The notes: generated from the sequence alone by a model not told the origin. DNA of 37,483 bases from Deltaproteobacteria bacterium (GCA_024279255.1 JAJRRT010000042.1:1-37483); one strand, 5' to 3'. Shown: positions 8,885 through 17,466, numbered from the stretch's first letter. A program made the numbers and translations.

Positions 8885-9875
8885 GATCCATTAACATGAT
8901 GGCATCAGACTGCAGGCGCCCGGCATCGGCGAGATTCTGGGTGCTCGGTGAAAAAGTGCCCCAGGCGGTGACAAAAGGGTGCGCCTTGACCTGAGGATTA
9001 ACCGGATATTCCATATTGGCGTCGGCAAACAGATTCTGGGCTTTTTCCGAAGATAGCCATTCAAGAAACTTGATCGCCCCCACCGGGTTTTTAGCGTAAC
9101 GCGTTACCCCGGCACCGGAGACATTTACATGCACCCCACCAGTCTTCTGGTTGGGCCAGAAAAGTGCCAATTTCAGCTCGGGAATCTTCTTCTGAAGACG
9201 GCCAAAGTAGTAGGTATTGACGATGCCAACGTCCCCCTGCCCTGCCAAAATGGCCTCCATCAGCTTGGTATCGCTAGAGAAAGGTGAAGCGGCGAGGTTG
9301 CCGACCCAGGCGCGCACGATCTGTTCGGTCTCTTTCTGGCCGTGTTCGGCAATCAGCATTGCTATCAATGATTGGTTATAGACCTTCTTTGAAGTTCTCA
9401 ACAGCAGTCGTTTCTGCCATTGCTTCTCCCCGAGGGCCTCATAACTGCTCAGCTCTGCAGGTTTAACCCGCTCAGTGCTGTAAACAATGGTCCTGGCACG
9501 CTCGGACAACCCGAACCAATACCCCTCAGGATCACGCAGATGTGCCGGAATATTCTTTTCGAGAATCGCAGACGAAATCGGTTGCAGTATCCCTTCACTG
9601 GCTGCATGCCAAAGGTTTCCGGCATCGACGGTGATCAACAGATCGGCATGGGTATTTTTGCCTTCGGCTTTAAGTCTTTGCAACAAGGGGCCTTCTTTAT
9701 CAGTAACAAAACTGATACTGGTGCCTGTTTCAGCACTATAAATATCAATCAGTGGCTGAATCAGATGTTCTTTACGCGCCGAATAAATCACCAACTCATC
9801 GGCGGAAGCCACAGCAGGCAGTAGCATTGCAAACACAAGCAGAGTAACCATAAATTCACCTAGAAATTTTGACAT
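8868..9875 (-). CDS. fbpA: Ferric iron-binding periplasmic protein
   Basis: This periplasmic Fe3+-binding protein (transferrin-like FbpA/FutA family) delivers iron to FbpB/FbpC. An N-terminal signal peptide ending in PAVASA precedes the mature start DELVIYSARKEH, the usual opening of this family. The tyrosine pair in VNTYYFGRLQ near the middle matches the phenolate iron ligands. The mature protein ends with the family-typical EYPVNPQV segment and a short tail. The frame is open upstream to 9971, but ATG 9875 is chosen because AAGGAG lies 9 bases before it and the signal peptide begins there. Promoter and Fur operator lie immediately upstream. It is the first gene of the operon. Confidence 0.93.
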   Translation of the reverse strand: MSKFLGEFMVTLLVFAMLLPAVASADELVIYSARKEHLIQPLIDIYSAETGTSISFVTDKEGPLLQRLKAEGKNTHADLLITVDAGNLWHAASEGILQPISSAILEKNIPAHLRDPEGYWFGLSERARTIVYSTERVKPAELSSYEALGEKQWQKRLLLRTSKKVYNQSLIAMLIAEHGQKETEQIVRAWVGNLAASPFSSDTKLMEAILAGQGDVGIVNTYYFGRLQKKIPELKLALFWPNQKTGGVHVNVSGAGVTRYAKNPVGAIKFLEWLSSEKAQNLFADANMEYPVNPQVKAHPFVTAWGTFSPSTQNLADAGRLQSDAIMLMDRAGYR

Positions 9876-9904
9876 GAGCAGACACTCCTTCTTGAAGTTG
9901 ATTC

Positions 9905-9919
9905 TGATAATGATTATCA
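9905..9919 (-). promoter_or_regulatory. Fur box (perfect 7-1-7 palindrome)
   Basis: TGATAATGATTATCA is a perfect 7-1-7 inverted repeat matching the core of the classical Fur site. It lies 30-44 bases upstream of the fbpA start and directly abuts the -10 hexamer, where bound Fur-Fe2+ would block initiation. It predicts iron-repressed expression of fbpABC. Confidence 0.9.
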
Positions 9920-9947
9920 ACATAGGGCTCAAGAGTAACCTTGTCAA
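9919..9947 (-). promoter_or_regulatory. Sigma-70 promoter of fbpABC
   Basis: Read on the minus strand: -35 TTGACA (9942-9947), a 17-base spacer, and -10 TATGTT (9919-9924). The Fur box overlaps the -10 edge and the expected start site. Confidence 0.85.
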
Positions 9948-10007
9948 GAATATTTTTGTTAGGGATAACACGGTATATTACGGGTGAACTCTGCAGAGTT
10001 TGTGCAT

Positions 10008-10056
10008 AAAATACAATAGAGGCAACCAGTAAAACCGGTTGCCTCTATTGTATTTT
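10008..10056. terminator. Terminator after the nitronate monooxygenase gene
   Basis: A 20-bp inverted repeat (arms 10008-10027 and 10037-10056; core GAGGCAACC/GGTTGCCTC) encloses a 9-base loop. A-rich and T-rich outer ends allow function on either strand. It separates the monooxygenase gene from the fbpA promoter. Confidence 0.85.
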
Positions 10057-10081
10057 AACTATTCAGCTAAAGCAGCAGGAC

Positions 10082-11161
10082 TCAGCCGGCCTCCCGTTCA
10101 GCCAACGGAAAAAGTTCTTCGAAAATTTCACTAACGGTTTCAATCCGCTCTGCCTTGTAGGCATTGGTGCCACAAAAAACGAGTCCGGTTTGAACATCGC
10201 CCTTCTGGGCACGATCGAGAGCCGTAACGATACAGAATCGTTCCTGACACTCCTTGTAGGTGCATTTCTTAAGACAATTCAGCGGGCACCGCAGATGCAT
10301 ATCCAGGTCATGTTGTCGTACCGCATCAATATTGCCGACCAGAGCACGTCCAGGCAACCCGGCCGGGCTCATCACCAGACCGATATCTTCCTGTTTGCAC
10401 TGCAGGTAAGCCTGCTTGAAAGCATCTTCAGCGTCACACTCTTCGGTACAGACGAAGCGACTGGCCATCTGTACCCCATCAGCGCCCTGAGCTAGAGCGA
10501 ACTGCAGGTCGGCACGATCCCAGATCCCGCCGGCAGCGATCACCGGGATATCCAGATTCCACTGCTCTTTAAAATATTTCTTCACGTCGCGTACCGTCTG
10601 GTACTGATCGTATTTACCCACACCGATATTTTCCGGCTTCTCTCCGAGATGTCCACCTGCAGTCTCAGGATCTTCGACCACAACAGCATCAGGCAGTCGA
10701 TCAAAACTTTTGTGCCACTTGCGTGCGATCAACTGTGCCGCCTTAACCGAAGAGACTATCGGCACCAATGCAACTTCAGGGTAATCGACTGTCAGTCCAG
10801 GAAGATTCAGAGGCAGTCCTGCGCCACTGACAATCAACTGCGCACCCGCCTCGCAGGACGCTAGTATAGCTTCGTTAAAATTACTGACAGCAACCATACA
10901 ATTAACGCCAATGACACCATCCGGCGCGATTTCGCGGGCCTTGGTTATTTCAATCTTTAAAGCTTCACGATCAGCTGCATAAAAGTTCTTACCGTTGTAC
11001 AGGCCACTGTTCAGGGCCAGGCCAGCAGCTGCAATCAAGCCGATACCACCAGACTTGGCAACATGACCCGCCAAGCGATGCCCGGAAACCCGCACACCCA
11101 TGCCGCCCTGAATCACAGGAAACCTGACGCAATGTCGTCCAATCGATAAACTCACAGTCAT
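10082..11161 (-). CDS. Nitronate monooxygenase / FabK-like flavoprotein
   Basis: This is a 359-residue FMN TIM-barrel protein of the 2-nitropropane dioxygenase/FabK superfamily. Landmarks are VIQGGMGVRVSG near the N-terminus, the catalytic-type histidine in ETAGGHLGE (H171), the FMN phosphate region VIAAGGIWDRADL, and GADGVQMASRF. Such enzymes oxidise nitronates or act as enoyl-ACP reductases; the true substrate here is unknown. The odd feature is a five-cysteine stretch near residues 292-310 (RCPLNCLKKC, then KECQERFC), which could bind an Fe-S cluster or metal. The start ATG 11161 has AAGGAG. It is monocistronic, with a terminator at 10008-10056, and divergent from the histidine kinase. Confidence 0.8.
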   Translation of the reverse strand: MTVSLSIGRHCVRFPVIQGGMGVRVSGHRLAGHVAKSGGIGLIAAAGLALNSGLYNGKNFYAADREALKIEITKAREIAPDGVIGVNCMVAVSNFNEAILASCEAGAQLIVSGAGLPLNLPGLTVDYPEVALVPIVSSVKAAQLIARKWHKSFDRLPDAVVVEDPETAGGHLGEKPENIGVGKYDQYQTVRDVKKYFKEQWNLDIPVIAAGGIWDRADLQFALAQGADGVQMASRFVCTEECDAEDAFKQAYLQCKQEDIGLVMSPAGLPGRALVGNIDAVRQHDLDMHLRCPLNCLKKCTYKECQERFCIVTALDRAQKGDVQTGLVFCGTNAYKAERIETVSEIFEELFPLAEREAG

Positions 11162-11265
11162 ACCTTCTCCTTATGCTCTATTTTATCAGCGCACATTCTA
11201 ACAGAGCAATAGAGGCACTTACTGTAATAGTTATGTAAAACCACTCTTGTTCAAAGAGTTCAGCG

Positions 11266-12243
11266 GTGCTAAAACAGGCCATGAAACTCTTTCGCCGCAT
11301 CTTTCATCCATTGATAACCTTCATTGGCATCCAGCTTTTATGGATTTTGCTTCTGATCGGCTGGATCTATTGGTTCCTCGGTCGGCACCAGCAACTCAAA
11401 GATCTTGCCGCTAAATATCAAACCGAACTGCTCCCGCTGAAGACCGACTGGCTGATTCTGACCGAAGGGATATTGCTGCTGGTTGCAATTCTGATCGGAA
11501 TCTACGTCATCTTCCTCTACTGGCGGCGTCAGGCGGCGCTCTACCGAGCCCAGCACAATTTTATTGCTCAAGTCAGCCACGAATTGAAGTCGCCGCTCGC
11601 CTCAATCCAACTCCACCTTGAAACCATAGAGATGCGTCAACCCGACCCGCAACAACTGCGGCGCTTTGTCGAGCTGATGCAGGGCGATACCGAGCGACTC
11701 AACAACCTGATCTCCAACTTGTTGACGGCCAGTAAATTGGAACATCGTGACACCAGCTTTCATCTGGAAGATGGCGATTTTTCTGCAACGCTGGAAGACT
11801 GGCTGGAGCAATTCTATGCCACCTTCCCTATGGAAGGGAGTCTCGACTGGCAACTCGAAGAAGGACTTCATGTCTCTTTTGACAGCGAAGCGATGAAGAC
11901 GGTGCTACGTAATCTGGTAGAAAACGCGATTCTCTATGCCGATGGACCGCCCCGAGTTCAAATCGAACTGAAACGCGATGGAGGATTTGCCCTGTTGAGC
12001 ATCGCAGATCAGGGCCACGGAATCGACCCACGCCTGCGCAATAAAGTTTTCCGGATGTTTTACCGAGTGAGAATAACAGGCAAAACAATCCGCGGCAGTG
12101 GGCTTGGCCTGTTTATCGTCCATTCAATCCTGCGCCGCCACAAAGGAAAGGTCTGGCTCAAGAGTGGCGGACTAGGTCACGGAACCACTTTCTATCTTCG
12201 TCTGCCACTCCTGACAACTCCTTTTGTGGAACGTAAATCATGA
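11266..12243 (+). CDS. Membrane sensor histidine kinase
   Basis: This is the sensor of a two-component system. Two membrane helices (about 16-38 and 62-86) bracket a very short periplasmic loop of some 20 residues, so sensing may occur in the membrane or through a partner. The HisKA H-box is FIAQVSHELKSPLASIQ with phospho-accepting H105. The ATPase domain has N-box NLVENAILYA, G1 DQGHGI and G2 GSGLGL. The start GTG 11266 is preceded by AAAGAG at 7-base spacing; ATG 11281 is an alternative. The last bases overlap the regulator start as ATGA, so kinase and regulator are coupled. Nothing nearby reveals the stimulus. Confidence 0.9.
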   Translation: MLKQAMKLFRRIFHPLITFIGIQLLWILLLIGWIYWFLGRHQQLKDLAAKYQTELLPLKTDWLILTEGILLLVAILIGIYVIFLYWRRQAALYRAQHNFIAQVSHELKSPLASIQLHLETIEMRQPDPQQLRRFVELMQGDTERLNNLISNLLTASKLEHRDTSFHLEDGDFSATLEDWLEQFYATFPMEGSLDWQLEEGLHVSFDSEAMKTVLRNLVENAILYADGPPRVQIELKRDGGFALLSIADQGHGIDPRLRNKVFRMFYRVRITGKTIRGSGLGLFIVHSILRRHKGKVWLKSGGLGHGTTFYLRLPLLTTPFVERKS

Positions 12244-12941
12244 ACGCTGATCAGATTAAAATTTTACTCGTTGAGGATGAACCGAATATCGCTGACGGCA
12301 TTATCTTCAATCTGGAAGCCGAAGGCTATCTGGTTAGCCACTGCATCAGCGCAGAGGCTGCCCAAACTGAGCTGACCGCACATGAGTTTGATCTTTTAGT
12401 TCTCGACATCATGCTGCCGGGAATAGATGGGTTCGAACTTTGTCGACGACTGCGAGAAACCGGCTCGGACCTTCCAGTACTAATGCTGACCGCCCGCGGT
12501 GATGAAGATGACCGAATCACTGGGTTCAGTGAGGGGGCAGACGACTACCTGACCAAGCCGTTCAGCCTTAAAGAATTTCTGCTGCGCGTCAAAGCTCTAC
12601 TGCGGCGCAGCCGACGGACAAGGGTCACGACGCCAACCTACAGCTTCGGATCAAACAGTGTCGACCTGACTGAACGTCGAGCAATAACAGCTATGGGGGA
12701 ATTTGAACTGACAGAAATCGAAGTGAAAGTATTGCAACTGTTTTTCAGTCGCGAAGGGAAAGTTATCAGCCGCGGAGACCTGCTACAGTCGGTCTGGGGC
12801 ATGGCGCCCGACACCGAAACCCGAACCATCGACAACTTTATCGTCCGGCTGCGCAAATACTTTGAATCTGACCCGGCAAAACCAGTCCATTTCCAAACAG
12901 TCCGCGGCCGGGGCTATCGCTTTGTACATAGCGACACCTGA
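12240..12941 (+). CDS. OmpR/PhoB-type response regulator
   Basis: This 233-residue regulator is the partner of the kinase immediately upstream (ATGA overlap at 12240). The receiver domain has the acidic pocket VEDE near residues 11-14, phospho-acceptor D56 in LLVLDIMLPGIDGFE, the switch threonine in LMLTARG and K106 in YLTKPFS. The C-terminal winged-helix DNA-binding domain includes FELTEIEVKVLQLF, GKVISRGDLLQSVWG and TRTIDNFIVRLRKYFE, ending in the usual VRGRGYRF. The target genes are not evident. Confidence 0.92.
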   Translation: MNADQIKILLVEDEPNIADGIIFNLEAEGYLVSHCISAEAAQTELTAHEFDLLVLDIMLPGIDGFELCRRLRETGSDLPVLMLTARGDEDDRITGFSEGADDYLTKPFSLKEFLLRVKALLRRSRRTRVTTPTYSFGSNSVDLTERRAITAMGEFELTEIEVKVLQLFFSREGKVISRGDLLQSVWGMAPDTETRTIDNFIVRLRKYFESDPAKPVHFQTVRGRGYRFVHSDT

Positions 12942-12964
12942 CCCCTACTACTTGGACGCCACTA

Positions 12965-14680
12965 TCAGACTTTGGCAGAAGAGATCTCCGAGGGATCAGA
13001 GCTTGCGGACAATAATTGGCTCCTGACTTGTTCGACTCTATCTCGCCCAGCCTCCTTAGCCAGATAAAGTGCCTTATCTGCAGCATTTATGATCAAGCTC
13101 GGGTCGGTTCCAGCTTCAGGGTAAATGGTGCCGAAGCCGACACTCAAAGTTACGATCTTTGAATTTTTTGAAAATTCATGCGGGATTTGTAATTCCCTTA
13201 CTGAACTGCAACATTTCATGGCAACAAACTCTGCATCTTCAGTATCGGTTAGAATGAGGGCAAATTCATCGCCTCCATAACGAACAACCAGGTCACCTGG
13301 GCGATGGCCAAGGCTATTCAACATCTCGGCAACCTTCTTCAACACTTCATCACCCAGAGGGTGACCATAGTTATCATTGTATGATTTAAAGAAATCGATA
13401 TCGATGAGCATAAAAGAGATGGATGATCTGTTACGAATCGCCCGCAGCCACTCAATAGCAATGAACTCGTCCATAAACCTTCTGTTCGAAATCCCGGTCA
13501 GAGAATCAGTCCTTGAAATCATCTCCAGCATTCTATTTGCTTTATTGAGTTCAGTTGTTTTCTTAATAACTGTTTGCTGAATAATATCAGCGCGTTTTGA
13601 AATTATATAGATATACAGAACCATAAACAGCGTGAAAATGATGCCTAATGCAAAGATCGATATTGGTAGTAGATTTCTTCTAACGGCGATATATTGGGCA
13701 GTAGGAGACGCAATGACTGCCCACTTTTTTCCAAATAGTTCAGGCAGTTCCTTCTTGTAAACAATCTCCGAAAAAGCATCAAGACCGGTCCGAGATCTAT
13801 GCCGATGGATGACCTCAGAGCCTGAGGGCAAGGATGGATCTATGACTTTCATTTCAATACCGGCCGGTTCGCCAGTCAAGGCCGAATTATTAAAAATAGT
13901 ACTGATATTAAAGACGCCGAGCACGAAGCCCAACAGGTTCTGCCGACGCATTGCCACGCTCGTCGAGAACTCTTTATAGATCGGCAGAAAAACCAAGACT
14001 GTCTTCTGATTTTCACCTCTTTGAACAGAAGCAACGTCAATAATGGCCTGAGGACTATCCATATCTCTGACAGTCGCAAGAACTTCAAGTCTAATCTCGT
14101 TAGCAGCATAATCAAAACCAAGAAACGCTTCATTTCCCTTCAATGGCTCAATAAAATGAGCCGGATAATATTCAGCCCGCTCTCCAGCCTTCACCATAAG
14201 CCCTTGGCCTGCATGCTCGGTGATAACAAATTCCGGAGCGTTCTGGCGCCTTGCAGCTCGATAAGCATCACGTTCTGCATAAGTGACGCGTGGGACCCAC
14301 ACCAACGCTTGGATTGCAGAATAGCGCTCCAAAATTCGCTCAGCCTCAAGATTAAACCGGTCCGAATCTGGCGGGGTCGGATTACGAAACAATATCGCCA
14401 AGGATCTTAGAGTTTCAAAATTGATTTTTAATTCTCGAAAAAAACTTTCCGTACGTTCATCAACATCGTGTGTAAGTTCACCGATAACGTTCTTTTCTTG
14501 GGAATCATAAAAAGTCCAGCCACCGAAAAAGGACATAGCAGTCCCAAGACATAAAACCAATATCAAGATTAAATTTAGCTTGTAGCTAAGATTCACAACA
14601 AATACCTGTTTATAAATGAACTGCTTATCGTAACAAACTAGCAAGATATCTGAAATTTTACAAAAATAGAATGGAATCAC
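12965..14680 (-). CDS. CHASE-domain diguanylate cyclase
   Basis: This membrane diguanylate cyclase makes c-di-GMP from two GTP. The N-terminal helix (about 33-56) is followed by a periplasmic CHASE sensor (about 70-325; ALVWVPRVTYAERDAYR and GFDYAANEIRL are typical). A second helix (about 337-361), a short coiled linker and a GGDEF domain come next. The active site is GGDEF at 469-473, and an intact inhibitory I-site RPGD lies exactly five residues before it, so product feedback is expected. The frame can start at GTG 14680, overlapping an upstream TGA as GTGA, or at GTG 14596; neither has a strong ribosome-binding site. It is convergent with the response regulator. Confidence 0.9.
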   Translation of the reverse strand: MIPFYFCKISDILLVCYDKQFIYKQVFVVNLSYKLNLILILVLCLGTAMSFFGGWTFYDSQEKNVIGELTHDVDERTESFFRELKINFETLRSLAILFRNPTPPDSDRFNLEAERILERYSAIQALVWVPRVTYAERDAYRAARRQNAPEFVITEHAGQGLMVKAGERAEYYPAHFIEPLKGNEAFLGFDYAANEIRLEVLATVRDMDSPQAIIDVASVQRGENQKTVLVFLPIYKEFSTSVAMRRQNLLGFVLGVFNISTIFNNSALTGEPAGIEMKVIDPSLPSGSEVIHRHRSRTGLDAFSEIVYKKELPELFGKKWAVIASPTAQYIAVRRNLLPISIFALGIIFTLFMVLYIYIISKRADIIQQTVIKKTTELNKANRMLEMISRTDSLTGISNRRFMDEFIAIEWLRAIRNRSSISFMLIDIDFFKSYNDNYGHPLGDEVLKKVAEMLNSLGHRPGDLVVRYGGDEFALILTDTEDAEFVAMKCCSSVRELQIPHEFSKNSKIVTLSVGFGTIYPEAGTDPSLIINAADKALYLAKEAGRDRVEQVRSQLLSASSDPSEISSAKV

Positions 14681-15063
14681 TCCCGCGGAGCATCGACTGA
14701 CAATGCTAAAATACGACTGACTTCTGCCAAATCAAATCCGGATTTCCGCTGCCAACGATTTGTAACGGTATCTTCTTCATCGCCACCCTTCCAATGCTCG
14801 GCTTGTCGATAACACCATCATGTGACACAAATAAACAATTAATGCTCTGAAAGACCATGGAGTTTGGGGCGGGACTGAAAGTCTCTTATAATCAAGGTCA
14901 TATTTCGTCGGCGTGACAAAAGCCTTCAAGAGAGAACAGAAGCAGGTAAAAGAAACAACAGAGTCATTTCAACAGGCTTGCTTCATTACGACCTTCTAGC
15001 ACAACAGTCAATTGGTAGATTACGGGGCCGAAGCCTTCCCTTCGGCCCCGCATATTCACGTTA
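14681..15063. other. Intergenic region, possible decayed frame
   Basis: About 380 bases without a convincing gene. On the minus strand a frame is open from 14817 to a TGA at 14677-14679 and ends in SRILALSVDAPRE. It has a protein-like composition, no ATG, and abuts the cyclase GTG as GTGA. It may be a gene remnant. The right end holds the hairpin at 15023-15050. Nothing else stands out. Confidence 0.4.
15023..15050 (-). terminator. GC-rich hairpin after the AsmA-like gene
   Basis: Ten-bp arms CGGGGCCGAA and TTCGGCCCCG enclose an 8-base loop, 13 bases past the stop of the minus-strand gene. There is no clear T-tract on either side, so termination strength is uncertain. Confidence 0.6.
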
Positions 15064-15852
15064 TCAATAGTTGAGTATCCCCTTCAACTTATCCCCCACC
15101 TGCTGGCCAACCTTATCAACAACTTTTTTTTCGATCTTCTTTTTTTCAGCATCGATTCGTTTATTGACCTCGGTTTCAAGTTGTCTTTTATATTGGTCGA
15201 TCCCCTGTTTTTTAATTTCTGCCAGAGCTCGATCGGTCAAGACCTTAAGTACCTGATCAGCGATCTGCGCAGGTGACGCGCCACTTTTACCGCCAAGATT
15301 CTCCAATTCAATCTTTGGAAGTTTCAGTTCATAGTCCTTATTAAGTGGAATCACCTTGGCATGGATCTTACCTCCAGTAAAAAGCAGCTTACGGACGAGT
15401 AGCTTCGGGGTTTCACTACTCTCTTGTGACGACGAAGCAGAAGATTCTGACGAACCCGCTGTCAATTGCTTCTTGAGCACGTCAAGGTTGGTTTTACCCT
15501 CCGCATTCAATTCGAAAAAAATCTCAGGATCCAGCACCCTGACAGATTCAATCACAACCATCTCTTCAGAGAGTGACGTCAGTTCGATCTGGGTTGAAAC
15601 TTCACCGAGAGAAAAAGCCTGCTGTCCGATAAACCCTTGCGGATTGCCAACCGTTAATCCCCGAATCTCACCTGATCCATTCTGCAATACGATCTTCACA
15701 CTTTCAACTTGAACAGTCGTCTGCGTTGCCTGCGACCCATAAGTTTCAATAGCCGACTTAACCAGATCATCGAGATTTGACAGCAGGAAATAAACCCCAC
15801 CCCCGATGGTGATCAACAAAACAAGAACTGCTCCAAGAACTATTTTTTTCAT
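15064..15852 (-). CDS. AsmA/DUF748-like membrane-anchored protein
   Basis: This 262-residue protein has one N-terminal membrane anchor (IVLGAVLVLLITIGGGVYFLL) followed by a periplasmic beta-rich region. Motifs such as VQVESVKIVLQNGSGEIRGLTVGNPQGF are typical of small AsmA-like/DUF748 envelope proteins related to lipid-transport bridges. A serine-rich linker lies near residues 140-155, and a lysine/glutamate-rich helical tail (KRIDAEKKKIEKKVVDKVG) follows, possibly a coiled coil. The frame opens at 15951, but ATG 15852 is chosen for GAGG 7 bases upstream and because the anchor begins there. No operon partner is seen. Function is inferred from fold resemblance only. Confidence 0.65.
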   Translation of the reverse strand: MKKIVLGAVLVLLITIGGGVYFLLSNLDDLVKSAIETYGSQATQTTVQVESVKIVLQNGSGEIRGLTVGNPQGFIGQQAFSLGEVSTQIELTSLSEEMVVIESVRVLDPEIFFELNAEGKTNLDVLKKQLTAGSSESSASSSQESSETPKLLVRKLLFTGGKIHAKVIPLNKDYELKLPKIELENLGGKSGASPAQIADQVLKVLTDRALAEIKKQGIDQYKRQLETEVNKRIDAEKKKIEKKVVDKVGQQVGDKLKGILNY

Positions 15853-15953
15853 GGTTTGCCTCGCTCTATTCAACGATGTGAGAGTTAACAATCTACCAGC
15901 AAATATACCACAGGAATACGCCTCGAAGGCATGAACGGATAGGATCTTCAATA

Positions 15954-16085
15954 ATGAAAACCAGACTGAACAAGTTAAAACTCAGCGTTTACACGAAAGA
16001 AGAAATTTTAGCACATTGGCCAGATAGTCACCAAAAGCAACTAGAACACCAACAACTGGCAGAGGAATACCAAAGGTTCTGCTGA
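15954..16085 (+). CDS. Possible 43-residue small protein
   Basis: ATG 15954 opens a 43-codon frame that fills most of the spacer between two minus-strand genes. It encodes a basic N-terminus (MKTRLNKLKLSVYTKEEI) followed by a Gln/Glu-rich, probably helical tail ending in EEYQRFC. AGGA lies about 10 bases upstream. I recognise no family. Composition looks protein-like, but the frame is short enough to be chance. Confidence 0.35.
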   Translation: MKTRLNKLKLSVYTKEEILAHWPDSHQKQLEHQQLAEEYQRFC

Positions 16086-16161
16086 AAGGTAGAGATTCGC
16101 GATAGATCAGAGAAGAACAGATAATCACAAAAACTCGCACAACTTAGATGCTCTTCAGACG

Positions 16162-16827
16162 CTATCCCCCCAGCGCAACCTTACGCACCTGATCAAGACC
16201 GACCTCTTCAACCAACTTACCGATCCGGCATTTACGATTTTGAGCGGCGAACCAGTCGATCAATCTTTCGACAGCGGCGAGCGCCTCTTCCTCGGTGGCA
16301 ATATCTTCCAGCAAGCGCTGGCTGAACCTGGGAGCTGACCCGCCATTACCACCAACCTGAAGACGCCAACCCCTTGGGGTGCCGAGCAAGGCAATATCTT
16401 TGATGCAGGCCTCGGCGCAATCGTTTAGACAACCGGAGACTGACATTTTTAGCTTCCAGGGAAGTTCTTTAGCCTGAAAGCGTTCATCGAGCTGCAGGCC
16501 CAGCGAGACTGAATCCTGCTGTCCGCGCTTGCAGAAATCGGTACCAGGGCAGATCTTGACCGAGCGGACACACGGGCCGAAGGGGCGACCACGACGCATC
16601 CCATCAAGATCAGCCCAAACGGCATCGATATCCTCTTCAGCCAGACCGATGATCATCACCCTTTGAGCGCTACTCAACTTGAGACGCGCATTGTAACGAC
16701 GCGCGACAGCGGCGATCTGTTCCAGCTGCTCGGGTGTTGCTAGTCCAGCCGGAATATGAGGGGTAATCGCGTAGGTTTGACGATCACGTTGAACAATAGC
16801 CCCTTTTTCAACAATATCCAGTTTCAT
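16162..16827 (-). CDS. Mini siroheme sulfite/nitrite reductase
   Basis: This is a single-module siroheme-[4Fe-4S] reductase of 221 residues, the size of the low-molecular-weight assimilatory-type sulfite reductase known from Desulfovibrio and relatives. It has one ferredoxin-like half domain (LKLSSAQRVMIIGL) and the cluster-binding cysteines C93 and C99 (CPGTDFC) plus C133 and C137 (SGCLNDC), with the last cysteine expected to bridge cluster and siroheme. Full-length reductases contain two such modules. The start ATG 16827 is 7 bases past the stop of the rubredoxin-DUF2231 gene, so the two are co-transcribed. Whether sulfite or nitrite is reduced cannot be read from sequence. Confidence 0.82.
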   Translation of the reverse strand: MKLDIVEKGAIVQRDRQTYAITPHIPAGLATPEQLEQIAAVARRYNARLKLSSAQRVMIIGLAEEDIDAVWADLDGMRRGRPFGPCVRSVKICPGTDFCKRGQQDSVSLGLQLDERFQAKELPWKLKMSVSGCLNDCAEACIKDIALLGTPRGWRLQVGGNGGSAPRFSQRLLEDIATEEEALAAVERLIDWFAAQNRKCRIGKLVEEVGLDQVRKVALGG

Positions 16828-16833
16828 CAGTTC

Positions 16834-17442
16834 TCAACCAATATTTCCGCGATTATGTTCAATACGCCCAAAGACCAGCATCCCTCCGTAGTGGCCGAGC
16901 ATAGTCACACAGAAAAGCGCTGCGCCGGCCAACGCGAGAAAAAACCAGGTGGAAAATCCCATTGAAGAAAGAAGTTCAGGGTTGTCATATCGAAGCAGAA
17001 GCATCTCACAGCAGATCATCACCAGACAAACACCCAGAATAAGTTTCCGGTGGAAGATCTGACTCCTGGCGGCGTCATAGTGACGTTTCCAGCTGAATAT
17101 ACCGGTCGCTAGAGTGGCTAAAGCGCTCAAAGGGACCAGCACAAGAAGTAAATAGATGCCGTGATCGAGAGTTTTCAGTCCAAAAAGAAGATAGAGCGTC
17201 AAAAAAAGAGCAAGTGTCGGCAACAGAGCATTGGGAAAGTGCGCCATCACGGCATGCGGCATAAAAGAATCGGTCATTTCCTGCAACAAGCCTTTAATTC
17301 CTGCGGGAGAGGGTTCGTCATTGCCCTCTTCTTTCATCAATTCAAACATATCAGATCCAACCCCGCAGACCGGACAAACGTCAGGCGCAGTTTCACCTTG
17401 ATGAACATAGCCGCAAACCTTACAACGCCAGCGTTTTTGCAT
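16834..17442 (-). CDS. Rubredoxin-DUF2231 membrane fusion protein
   Basis: The N-terminal 35 residues form a rubredoxin-like iron site (C7, C10, C23, C26; WRCKVCGYVHQG and DVCPVCGVG). A linker follows, then a four-helix membrane domain like DUF2231, with conserved-looking histidines in HAVMAHFPNALLP, WKRHYDAA, FHRKLILG and LGHYGGMLVFG that could ligate heme. This implies an electron-transfer module linking the membrane to a soluble acceptor. The start ATG 17442 has AGGAGG at 5-base spacing; an upstream GTG at 17448 overlaps that site and is rejected. The reductase gene follows with a 6-base gap, so this is its probable electron donor. Confidence 0.75.
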   Translation of the reverse strand: MQKRWRCKVCGYVHQGETAPDVCPVCGVGSDMFELMKEEGNDEPSPAGIKGLLQEMTDSFMPHAVMAHFPNALLPTLALFLTLYLLFGLKTLDHGIYLLLVLVPLSALATLATGIFSWKRHYDAARSQIFHRKLILGVCLVMICCEMLLLRYDNPELLSSMGFSTWFFLALAGAALFCVTMLGHYGGMLVFGRIEHNRGNIG

Positions 17443-17466
17443 AACCACCTCCTGTTGCGATTGAAT

